Made by a program: the position numbers and the translations under genes | Assembly (NCBI RefSeq): GCF_026262505.1 | Contig: NC_067203.1 | Location: 3,596,001 to 3,660,000, forward strand | Length of the DNA: 64,000 nt | Source: Trichomonas vaginalis G3 | Taxonomy: Eukaryota > Parabasalia > Trichomonadida > Trichomonadidae | Reading direction: 5' to 3' | Shown here: positions 20,201 through 28,673 of the stretch, piece after piece | How positions within the stretch are numbered: position 1 is the first letter of the stretch | How the letters are laid out: each line of letters begins with the position of its first letter | Notes under the pieces: model-generated | Databases searched by the model: none | What the model saw: only the letters and a program-made list of their open reading frames with translations | What the model was told of the DNA's origin: nothing

Positions 20201-23200
20201 ATTATAAATCCTTAACAACATCTCAATTGTTTGCTGGGACATAGAGTTATTGTCTAAATCTTTTTGCGCGCAGAATAAAGCGAAAGGAAGTTTCTCAGCT
20301 CTATGAGCAGCTCTTGCCAAATCTTGGTAAGAAATATTAAGATGTTTCTCAGCTTTTTCCATGAATTCTGCCAAAGAAACAACAATTGTTAATACATACA
20401 TTGGTGTTTCATTATCCATTAAAGCTGCATTCAATGCCTTGCAAATAACATATCGAGTAGAAGTACTAATAACATCCCAACACATTAAGAAAGCGGCATG
20501 TAATAATTTCAATGCAAAACCAGTGCAACTTTGTGCTAAACTATAACATCTTTTAATGATTGGACTTGGTGCTTGTGCAATAACACATAAACTTAAGCCT
20601 CTGATCCAATCTTTCCATTGGCTACTAGTGAATGTTTGTTCACATTGAACACTAGTAATTATTTGATAATTATCAACAGAATTGTCATTTTCGGTTTTGT
20701 CACTTTTTTCTAATTCAATTTCATCATTTTCTTGTTCATTTTGAAGTTTCAAGTCTTCTAGACTTAAATCTTTTTCGAACGCTTCTTTGATTTCATCAGT
20801 CATTAATTTAGAAGCGTTGAGTTGTATTATTGCATGACCTTTGTAAATTTCGAATTCTTTTCCTAAAGTTTTTGAAAGAGATTTCAACAATTTCACAGCT
20901 GCCAAACGAATTTCTTCGTTGTTATTTCTGAAGCATTGGAAACAAGCTCTAACAAGAAGACTTGAATAAGCAGAGCAATCATATAGCAATGACAATTTAT
21001 GCAAAGAATTAACAGCTGTCAAAACAACTTCATCAAAACTTGCAGGATTATTTACAACTTCATAAATTTGTCTTAAAATGATGAAAACAAAGTCATCTGC
21101 GAACATTGACAATTCAGTAAGACAATTCAATATATTGCATGCAATTTCAGGTTGTTGTAGTTCAAATTCGAATAAAGTATCCAAAAGTGAAGTGACAATT
21201 TCTGGCAAAAATGGCGAAAATGATTCTGCCAAATATTTTGTAATTGTTGGAATTAAATCCAAAATCAAATGGAAGAAAGGAGTTCCTCGTAATTCGTATA
21301 CAAGTTTTTCAAGGTCTCCTGCGTAGTGTTTCATCCAATCTGGATGTTTTATTATATTTTCCCTTAAAATTGTAAAATACTGTTCTTTTTCATCAGTGAC
21401 AGCTCCTCTTAATTGTTGTATCAAATTCAAAATGAATTGGGTGAAGAATGGTTTTGAAATTGTCGAATTATCTTTAAATATATCAGTCAATGCTTGAAGA
21501 GTTCTCAAATGAATTGCGTATTGTTGATCATCATCTAACAACCAAAGCAAAGCTGATGAAACATTGACAATCGACCATTCTTCAAGAGTTATTTGCCCAT
21601 TAATAAAATCTTGTTCGTAATTTCTATCAAAGTTTTCTGTCAACGATATCTCTTTTTCTTCAATTTGCGGCAAAGCAGCACCGAATCTTCCGTAAACTTT
21701 AAAAATTGCTGCATGAACTTTTGTACTCGAATAACGAGAACCAATCGAAAACAAAGTGTTCAAGAGTGTTGGGAACTCTTTACGAGCATTTACACCCATG
21801 TAATCAATGATAAAACACAAAGCATCTAAAGCAGAAATTGCAATTGATTTGTGAACACTTTCTGTCAAAATGTCGATAAACAAATTTGCAATTTCTTTGA
21901 ATTGCGGACTTAACAAACTCGTCTGCATTTGGCAACTCAAAGATATAGTATCAATGAAATTAATACTTATTAATCTAGAGAAATCCTGTTCAAAAGTTGT
22001 CAAATTTTTCAAAGATTGATCTTGATTTTGATGACAAATATTTTTCCTCAAATACGTCATTGCAATTGGAATGAAAGCAGGAATATATATAGGAAGAATT
22101 GGCTTGCAAGCTTTAATAATAATAGGAAAACACCTTGTTGTCTGTGCCTGCAATTTGAGTAATGGAGAACTCTCACAAATAAACAAAGCATCCAACATAA
22201 CACGTCTAAAAATTGACAAAATCATTGATGGATTTGATTCAGCGAGTTCTCCAAGAATTGTTAATGTTCTTGATCTCACTCTGAAACTATCATCATTAAC
22301 CAAAACAGAGAACAGGCTAAGAGCCGATGGAAATGAAAGAAAAGGTGAATAAGGAGGTGTCAAAGATTCCATAATTGCCAATCTAACTTCAACACTTGTT
22401 TCTGAAACAGCAAGTGAAAGGATGTCATCAACAAGTTCTCTGTAAGAGTCAGCATATATATCAGATGAAAGAGAAAGCAATGCAGCAGGAGTGTATTGAC
22501 GGATATTCTGATCAGTTGAATTAAGAAGTGGTCGAATGAGTGGCAACAAAATTTCGGAATTTTGTGGACTGAATTTCGGACATTTCGCAATGATTCGTAA
22601 TGGAATTTCGCATCTCCCTTCGTTGATTTCGGAAACTAATTTCTTCAGAAGGTTTTTCTCTGTGAGTGTCCACAATGCTTGTGTCTCGTGAAGTAGTTGA
22701 GGTACAATTTCTAGGAAATTGTTTGTAAATGGTGCTAAAACAATAATTCCTGCAACTTCAACAAGTCTTGTCTGATAAATTACAGGAAGATTAACATTAA
22801 AGGCTTGTAATAATGCGAAACTTACCTTTTCTGATTCTTCATTACGTAATGCAAATAAAGATCTGATCATTGTTAATAATTTATGGTCATTGTTCTCAAA
22901 AACATCAGGAAGATTCTTTAAAAGCATAATATTGCACTTAACAACACTATTCGGTGGGTGAGAATCCCTCCAAAGTATACTTGTGACAGCTTCTGTATGT
23001 TCATTACGAAAAGTGAGTGGATCTAAAGGAGCTAAGACAATTAATAGTCTTAGAGCTGCAATGGAAACATACTCCTCCTCAGATTTCATTAATTGTCGGC
23101 ATTTCGACATATATGAACTTGCATCTTTTGCCAAAAGCTCTGGATACATGTTTCCGTATGCGTATAAGACGATCAAAGATCCATGCTGCTCTTCTGGATG

Positions 23201-23845
23201 CTCTGAAGTTAATAGACGTCGTGCAGTTTGAAATAATGTTAAAATTTTCGGTCCTTTTTTAGATCTATCAAGGAAATCGCATATTTTCTTTTCAGATCGT
23301 ATACGTACTTGTAGATTTTTATGAAATATGCCTACAGTTAAAGCATCTAAAAACTGTTGAGATGAAATTAAAAGAGTTGTTGAAGCAAACATAGCAAACC
23401 ATCCGAGAAGGTTTAGCGCATTGTTAACCTTACACTCGTTTATAGTGCCTGAAAGCCAGTCTTTGCAGCGTTCCAATTCGAAAACTAGAAAATTTTGATC
23501 CTTTAAGTAACTTGAACGACAGAATTTTGCAATTGTACACGTTATGAATTCGGAGGCGATAACGTCTTCGCATGGAAGTAAACAAGATAATCTTTGCAAT
23601 AAATCTAAAAAGTGTAATGGCCTTAACTTTCCTAATACACGTATTCCAATGCATGCTCTAATTCTATTTTTTGGATCGTCTGCTTCTAATATTGCATTAA
23701 TGGTTTTGTTCATGGCAGCTTTTGCGACTTTTAATTCATGATAATGCATATTCATCCATCCCTTGAAAAGTACCTTTCTATATTCTTTATATGTTGAAAG
23801 GACTTCAGGGAGTGTGTCTGGAATATCTAAATCTTGAAGATTCAA
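17297..23845 (-). CDS. TOR: TOR serine/threonine kinase (PIKK family)
   Basis: This is the nutrient-responsive kinase of TORC1. About 2180 aa hold N-terminal HEAT repeats (1 to about 1200), a FAT domain (about 1250-1680), an FRB domain (about 1680-1790), the kinase domain and a C-terminal FATC ending FAHLYHGWNPLW. Catalytic blocks are GLGDRHPSN near residue 2008 and HVDFGDCFE near 2027, almost as in mTOR. The FRB keeps Trp (EMW, QSW) but changes several rapamycin-contact positions. The frame starts after a TGA in the adjoining repeat and has no ATG until 23755, inside a coherent N-terminus (NLQDLDIPDTLPEV). The first codon drawn here is a TTG. The real start is either ATG 23755 or was lost to the TIR element beginning at 23864. 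Confidence 0.93.
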   Translation of the reverse strand: MNLQDLDIPDTLPEVLSTYKEYRKVLFKGWMNMHYHELKVAKAAMNKTINAILEADDPKNRIRACIGIRVLGKLRPLHFLDLLQRLSCLLPCEDVIASEFITCTIAKFCRSSYLKDQNFLVFELERCKDWLSGTINECKVNNALNLLGWFAMFASTTLLISSQQFLDALTVGIFHKNLQVRIRSEKKICDFLDRSKKGPKILTLFQTARRLLTSEHPEEQHGSLIVLYAYGNMYPELLAKDASSYMSKCRQLMKSEEEYVSIAALRLLIVLAPLDPLTFRNEHTEAVTSILWRDSHPPNSVVKCNIMLLKNLPDVFENNDHKLLTMIRSLFALRNEESEKVSFALLQAFNVNLPVIYQTRLVEVAGIIVLAPFTNNFLEIVPQLLHETQALWTLTEKNLLKKLVSEINEGRCEIPLRIIAKCPKFSPQNSEILLPLIRPLLNSTDQNIRQYTPAALLSLSSDIYADSYRELVDDILSLAVSETSVEVRLAIMESLTPPYSPFLSFPSALSLFSVLVNDDSFRVRSRTLTILGELAESNPSMILSIFRRVMLDALFICESSPLLKLQAQTTRCFPIIIKACKPILPIYIPAFIPIAMTYLRKNICHQNQDQSLKNLTTFEQDFSRLISINFIDTISLSCQMQTSLLSPQFKEIANLFIDILTESVHKSIAISALDALCFIIDYMGVNARKEFPTLLNTLFSIGSRYSSTKVHAAIFKVYGRFGAALPQIEEKEISLTENFDRNYEQDFINGQITLEEWSIVNVSSALLWLLDDDQQYAIHLRTLQALTDIFKDNSTISKPFFTQFILNLIQQLRGAVTDEKEQYFTILRENIIKHPDWMKHYAGDLEKLVYELRGTPFFHLILDLIPTITKYLAESFSPFLPEIVTSLLDTLFEFELQQPEIACNILNCLTELSMFADDFVFIILRQIYEVVNNPASFDEVVLTAVNSLHKLSLLYDCSAYSSLLVRACFQCFRNNNEEIRLAAVKLLKSLSKTLGKEFEIYKGHAIIQLNASKLMTDEIKEAFEKDLSLEDLKLQNEQENDEIELEKSDKTENDNSVDNYQIITSVQCEQTFTSSQWKDWIRGLSLCVIAQAPSPIIKRCYSLAQSCTGFALKLLHAAFLMCWDVISTSTRYVICKALNAALMDNETPMYVLTIVVSLAEFMEKAEKHLNISYQDLARAAHRAEKLPFALFCAQKDLDNNSMSQQTIEMLLRIYNQLALEDDVHGLIHTLRESKKIKFTPKFAAQLGDWQKAIDLYKNDIESNDSFLGLLNSYSMVSDWDSITSLFSRFDILPALDKSNAAQIFALAFYHQNDWEHFNMATKFCPNDSIPSIITKCYANIKLGLPINDLVEQGFNSLGHKAGSLFPHGFSSFIPFLIQAEMLVELQEKPKAEIWAQRVRNPYLSFMQLQPLILMRIELLGDKISAQNEILTLLKLARNASEWNLHDYYFNIYYPDFDILKSPTPVVFEHSVSLWKRQEKTEALDVLNKLIERLEKEKCDKQLTERCLFMKARWIVRSDTLENNADTFRSVAKICKRGGKSHKALQLWGWIQLRLYNMKDSDRENAAINAITTFIKCAEGISEMMQLCSIVFRAGKFPNVFNTVKKNLETIKTELWLPMIPQLFAQFMNPIKYLQEFAQETIWHCLLEHHHAVIFSLMFCISFNDSNDQRGKQMLNEFSKIRNDVVEASSIIYLGLMTACTNRAEMWLENLNLAVDHFKAGKLQEMKTTLEKIFASTKSINSDADLYFVRLFGDRINNLQQSFKRFFVTKNKKDVEQSWSDYRSLCNDIKNEIEQMSSIPMRFVAPRLSELNDIPIAVPGTYKPGSEVITMKKFASSLDVFPSKQRPKRLAIIGSNGGEFWYLLKGHEDLRLDQRVVQVFHLINTFIPIEMPKIVTNFIMPLLPTVGLIQWIPGSDTMFKLIRDFRSARNIPVDYESRLLSQITTPKFDDLRPIQRLEALQQVSNETSDSVLSDILWLKAPDAENWIKRVTTFSRTSALMSVVGYILGLGDRHPSNIMIHNFTGSVIHVDFGDCFETTKERVLFPELIPFRLTRFMIRAFGPAGIDGSFRKTCLDIVKLIRRHREEVLSVLEIFAHAPLVRSFGTTGIKPNRNSQFSASLPSNAGSDENDIDRAINRISDKINGRDFDLKHRLTQQEQVTKLICSATDMYNFAHLYHGWNPLW

Positions 23846-23863
23846 AAGAAAAATTATAAATTT

Positions 23864-24454
23864 AGGGTTCGCTCCAACGATACAAAGTATTCAATTTTTA
23901 AATAGTTTACAACTATTAATCGTCATTGTCTTTTTTGAAAATCCACTTTTTAGACGCATCTACTTAATATTATCTATTGCAGACAAAATAAATACCTTCT
24001 ATAATTGTATTAGAAAAGAAAATATTAAATTAGCCAGGTCTGAAATTAATAATCGTCAAAGTGTTTATTTTGCAGGAAATATTGTTTTAAATAGTAAGTA
24101 AATAATATCAAAATCGAAATTTTTACAAAATTCTACAATTTTATGTTCTATTCCAATTATCTATGCTACTGGTGATCCAAGAACAAAATTTTTACGATGC
24201 ACTAAGGACTTCTAAATACATTGTTGCGTTTATCATTCAACCAATTGCACAATATTGCACATTTATCAAAATTGATGAAATTAAAAAGTATTTAAATTTG
24301 AAATTTCATTACCAGGTAGCCATCAGACTATGATACTTTAACATGATGATCCATGGGATAAAAGAAGTCATTTGAACCCAAGTTATTTTTTAGATATCGA
24401 ATGAAAAATCCTCAAAAAGTGACACTAAGTTTACCTATCGTTGGAGCGAACCCT
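23864..24454. mobile_element. 591-bp TIR element (MITE-like) abutting the TOR start
   Basis: Perfect 19-bp terminal inverted repeats AGGGTTCGCTCCAACGATA (23864-23882) and its complement (24436-24454) bound a 591-bp AT-rich interior with no ORF. The match extends weakly outward (AAATTT / TAAACTTT), so the true end may lie even closer to TOR. Part of the right end (24414-24462) recurs at 26729-26778 with one change. The family is unknown and the size fits a non-autonomous DNA element. No clear target duplication is visible. Confidence 0.65.
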
Positions 24455-24660
24455 TAAACTTTTCCTCCCTTTCAATGAAATTGAAAGAACTTTGGAGGAA
24501 TATATATACATATTTAACTACTAGCTTTGCAAAAAGTCCATTAGCATATAAGATAATGCTTATATTTAGTAAAATTAATATACATTTCAAGGCTAGATTT
24601 CGAGAAAAATTGAATCGTGATTTTTTGAGTGGCATTAATATTTGTAACTATATATAGTAT

Positions 24661-24753
24661 CCAAATAATATATTATTGTGTATTCTGAAGTTTACACTTT
24701 TTTTACAAGTTATCAAAAATATTTCGCAATATCTTGCATAATATATTATTTGG
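24661..24753. repeat. Short element with 16-bp inverted ends
   Basis: CCAAATAATATATTAT (24661-24676) is exactly repeated in inverse at 24738-24753, around a 61-bp AT-rich interior. It could be a very small palindromic MITE or chance in AT-rich DNA. Confidence 0.4.
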
Positions 24754-25120
24754 CACTATTTTTAATTGAATGAAACCTAGCGGTCATTCAATTTATTGTG
24801 CTGATGATTCAAAATTTTTGAGACTTATTTTCTGAATTAATTCAATATTCATACAAAGTGTGTGAAATATGTTTCTCAACGATATCAAGTATAGTCTGAT
24901 AATAAGAGTCTTTATTAAATTAAAGAAATAAAAAAATAAGGCGACCCGCTCTTGAACCTTTGCCAGTCTGAAATTCTACATAACAGTCTTGTTAAAATTC
25001 AAACATTGAAAAGTTTGACGAGACTTTAAAATTTATAAAAATACCACCAAATTATAATAATACAATCAAAATCAATTATACAAAAATTCTGTGAAAATTT
25101 CGGTTAAATTAAAATTTTTA

Positions 25121-26388
25121 CCCAGATTTGCTTTACTTTTACCACTCCCCATGTAATTTCTGGGGAAAACGATAATTCATTTTTTTTATGGATGAATAGA
25201 TCGTTTTCCTAGAAAGGACCTCATATCTCTGGCTAAAAAGAGTGTCAGATCCTAAATAGATTATTGATCTAGTGTACAAATCCAATAAAAAGCCTATTTT
25301 TTTGGCTTTTTTGGTGCTCATTTTTTCGAAGATCTACATGAATATGGGGAAACCATCGGATTTTTTTGGTTAACCCACATCTTCATGTAGTCTGGACTAT
25401 CTTTCCTCGAAGGACCTCTTTACGGGTGTAAAAACTCATAAAGTTCTCAAAAGATTCATTCTCGATCTCCATGCTGAAAGAATTTACAATAAAAAGAGAT
25501 CTACGCATCAAACTACAGCCATAAATGAACTGAACCCCTAAAGCTCAGCTCTTAGTTTATCAAAACGTCGAAATCCTTCTCATTGCAATCAAATTTTCTC
25601 AATAACTCATAAGAAAATCGAATTTTGATTAAGCCGATGTTATAGGTATCACAAATACTACAAACTTGAGCAATATCGAAATTGCCAGCAGAAGTTTGAA
25701 ATTGCATTGCTCATATTTGTTTTGTAAACTAAAAATCTGCTTATATTATTCATTAATTTTTTATATATTATTCATATACTTTAATAAAAACAATACTATT
25801 TCACCTTAAAAATGAATTTCATAAGTCAATATTATTTTTTTGAAAATGTATCAATTTTCGATTAAAACAACATGAGAATAAAATTTACGCAAAATTATTT
25901 TAAAAAATGGTTTTAAAAATTTACAATTGATTAAGAATAAGATTGGAAGAAGTTTTGAAGTTTAATTTTAAGAAAAAAAATTCGGATATTATTCATGGAT
26001 CTAAGTAATCTGATATTTGAGTATCAGCACTATGCATAAAACATATATTTATAGTTTTTTTGGATTTTTATGATTTTAAATATATTCAAATTTGGCAATC
26101 CAATAGATTTTTAAAAAATAGGTAAATAAAAATAGATTACATATGCAGCAGATTTAGAACATGAAACAAATCTTATAGTGACCCAAAAAAAAATTCATGA
26201 TCCAAAAAAGAAAAAATTCCGCTAAATTGGAATCAAACCTTGGCATAATGAATCAAAATGTCCGATGTTTCAACTATACTACACCGGCAGTTCGAAAAAT
26301 GCCCTTGGTGGTTCTATTTAATAGCTACTCCCAACGATAGGCGGTGTCCCCAGCTTTCGAGAGGTGGTAAAAGTAAAGCAAATCTGGG
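25121..26388. mobile_element. Mariner-type DNA transposon (Tvmar1-like), decayed
   Basis: The element is 1268 bp. The terminal inverted repeats match perfectly for 25 bp; the left starts CCCAGATTTGCTTTACTTTT at 25121 and the right ends at 26388. It is flanked by TA on both sides (25119-25120, 26389-26390). The paralogous empty site at 26893-26912 has a single TA, which proves a TA target duplication, the Tc1/mariner hallmark. Length and ends suit the Tvmar1 family known in Trichomonas vaginalis. Inside are only short coding-looking pieces, interrupted by stops, so no transposase is intact. Part of the interior near 26220-26310 looks foreign (tRNA-like). Confidence 0.8.
26218..26291 (-). pseudogene. 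tRNA-like relic with pol III A and B boxes
   Basis: The minus strand carries TAGTATAGTTG, which fits the A-box pattern, and about 35 nt later GGTTTGATTCC, one base off the B box. A T6 run follows. Between them GGACATTTTGATTCATTATG could be a decayed anticodon arm; the closest idea is Gln (UUG). The acceptor ends do not pair and the T stem is poor, so it is not a working tRNA. It may be a tRNA pseudogene or the head of a tRNA-derived repeat. Confidence 0.35.
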
Positions 26389-26728
26389 TAATATCATTTT
26401 TAATTTTCATGAGTTCTGCTGTTAACTCTGATATTATTAGTTACAATTCTTTCATGGGTGCTGTTTATTTTGTAGGTACTCATCTACCGGAATTTATAGA
26501 AGATCACCGAATTATATACAAGTATAATAAATTTGCTTGGTGGAGGTGGTGGAGACGGGGGTGGTGTAAAACCGGCGGGTGGGCTTTGGGAACTTGGTTT
26601 AATTTTGCTTAGTGGAGGTGGTATTTTTTTTTCTCAAACTCAACCCTCTGAAATAGTCTGATGAAATTATTAATCTCCTCACTCTGCCAATATCGGCTCT
26701 ATTTTTAAAATTGTTTTTAAAATCTTTA

Positions 26729-26778
26729 AAAAGTGACACTAAGTTTACCTATCGTTGGAGAGAACCCTTAAACTTTTT
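26729..26778. repeat. Second copy of the right end of the 23.9-kb TIR element
   Basis: This repeats 24414-24462 almost exactly, including GTGACACTAAGTTTACCTAT and the inverted-repeat end, with one change in the TIR. It lies directly before the flank of gene copy B. Confidence 0.7.
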
Positions 26779-26908
26779 AAAATTCGAACATTGAAAAGTT
26801 TGACGAGACTTTAAAATTTATAAAAATACCACCAAATTATAATAATACAATCAAAATCAATTATACAAAAATTCTGTGAAAATTTCGGTTAAATTAAAAT
26901 TTTTAATA

Positions 26909-26916
26909 TCATTTTT
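26909..26916 (+). promoter_or_regulatory. Inr element of gene copy B
   Basis: TCATTTTT fits TCA+1YTWW and lies 13 nt before ATG 26924. The identical element precedes copy A at 26394-26401. Confidence 0.6.
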
Positions 26917-26923
26917 AATTTTC

Positions 26924-27580
26924 ATGAGTTCTCCAATTAACTATGATATTATTAGTTACAATTCTTTCATGGAAGTTATTCATTTTGTAGAATCTCATCT
27001 ACCAGAATTGATTGAAGATCACCGAATTATATACAAGTATAATATTTCTGTATTGAAAAAGTTCCGTGCAATGTCAGATAAAATGCTCGCTGAATGTCGA
27101 AGTTTTGAAACGCTTATCAATGTTTATAGTGCATACTTGAAATATTACACACCAAGCAATGAAATTGTTCAAAGTTTTTCACAACTCTGTAAAACTTTCG
27201 CAAATTCGTACTACAGTTCTTACTTAACATATCAAAGAGAAATGCAAAGGCTATCCAAATACAAAAAGTTTATTCAAGACATTGAAAGCAAACCAAAGCC
27301 AAAGCAACATTGGTATTCATTTTTCAGCTCTGAAACAATTCTTCCCAAAGAAATAAGTGAAGATGAATGCTTAAAAGAAGACTGTGCAGATCTGGATATA
27401 AATATTTCAACTTTAATTAGGCAGTTTACGCAACTTCTAATTCCCCAAATTGAAATAGCCGAACAAAATGAGAAAAGCAACAAATTAGGCAGTGACAACG
27501 GCAATATGGAAGAAATTGAAATTGAACCTTATCGCTTCAATGATGCACCAACAAACAGATTATATGAACGACTTGCATGA
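26924..27580 (+). CDS. Helical protein of unknown function (copy B, intact)
   Basis: This 218-aa protein is mostly alpha-helical with regular heptads (HFVESHLPELIEDHRIIYKY, VLKKFRAMSDKMLAECRSFE, LTYQREMQRLSKYKKFIQDI). There is no signal peptide at the chosen start. An acidic middle (EISEDECLKEDCADLDIN) and polar tail follow. The spacing is compatible with a BAR- or spectrin-like helical bundle, but I recognise no family. The frame is open to a GTG at 26876. ATG 26924 is chosen because it follows a perfect Inr that is shared with copy A. Confidence 0.7.
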   Translation: MSSPINYDIISYNSFMEVIHFVESHLPELIEDHRIIYKYNISVLKKFRAMSDKMLAECRSFETLINVYSAYLKYYTPSNEIVQSFSQLCKTFANSYYSSYLTYQREMQRLSKYKKFIQDIESKPKPKQHWYSFFSSETILPKEISEDECLKEDCADLDINISTLIRQFTQLLIPQIEIAEQNEKSNKLGSDNGNMEEIEIEPYRFNDAPTNRLYERLA

Positions 27581-28673
27581 ATTATATCGATTTATACAAG
27601 TTTTTAAAAGATTTGTATCTTATTAAAATCATAATTTTCTGGATCATCAGATTAAATTTCCTCCATTACTTCAATATTTACCATTTTTTACTGCATATAA
27701 ATAGATAGAAAAGGATATGTATAAAATGTGCTCATCGATATTTGATATTTCGTGAAAAAATATCCTGTATTTTCCAACAATTGAAAATTTTTCATGACCC
27801 CTACCATGGTTCTAAAATAGCATTTTTTCACCACAGACATATAATTAACAGATATTCAAAAACTAATATCAGCACAATGTTACCTCATTCCTAGACAGTA
27901 TGCCACACAAATTTGGGCCAAATCTGTGATGGTCGATCATGATTATATATGTACTTTATATATGTACATGTTACTTTATATATGTACATGTTACTTTAAA
28001 TTCATGATACAAATATAGAAAAAGCTTTTTTCACTTAAATCTGATAACAACGCAAATAAGACTCATTGCTGAAATACTGATATTTTCTTATTTGATGGGC
28101 GTAGAAGCTTTCTTGATAGATTTTATAGAATATTCCAAAATGAGATAAATAAAAGTTTTATTTTTGAATTTCCCATGAAATCATCATGTGTTTATTACTA
28201 ATATAAATATTTAATCTCTATTTGATATGATGCAAGGTTTAACAACATGAATCTGCGAAATTAATCAATTTTGGCGAATGATTTGAAAATAAGTCATTGA
28301 TGAAATGAATTGTAACCTATACTTGAGATATGAATGAAGAAATAAAAAATAAAATTGAAAAGTCTAAGATATAAGAGTTTACTTAATTACCATTTTTTTT
28401 TTAATGTTATAAATAACTTTTTTTCGTGTACTGAACTCCTTCACAGATTTTTCTGCGCTATCCCCACATATAAACCTGTGACAAAAGCGCATATATACTC
28501 ACTTCGTATTCTAATCTCTTGACATAATATAACACACCTCATATAGTCTCATTCTACCACTATCTAAGCGTTCAACCTATTTTGCACACATAATCAAACA
28601 AACAATAATAATTGTTTTAAGTAATTTTTAGTTTTTATAAACAAACAATAATAATAATAAAAAATAATATTTC
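27581..28673. other. Intergenic region with a short tandem repeat
   Basis: About 1.1 kb of AT-rich DNA without coding signals. At 27952-27991 the 20-bp unit TACTTTATATATGTACATGT occurs twice exactly, with a third partial copy. Nothing else was recognised. Confidence 0.6.

Larger units (their letters stand above)
24997..26612 (+). pseudogene. Truncated copy A of the 26.9-kb gene, split by a mariner element
   Basis: The 5' flank (24997-25120) and first 43 codons (26409-26537) repeat those of the intact gene at 26924-27580. The promoter region is split by the mariner at 25121-26388. The coding part reads MSSAVNSDIISYNSF, then HLPEFIEDHRIIYKYN, close to copy B, and then runs into an unrelated G-rich stretch (WWRWWRRGWCKTGG) that ends at 26612. 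The body of the gene is missing. An Inr (26394-26401) and ATG 26409 survive, so a 67-aa product is formally possible. Confidence 0.7.

Noticed and set aside
26320-26345. CTCCCAACGATAGG as a left end of a second TIR element ending at 26.77 kb
   Set aside because: It is 13 of 14 bases like the TIR but lies inside the mariner and lacks the flanking match, so chance similarity is likely.
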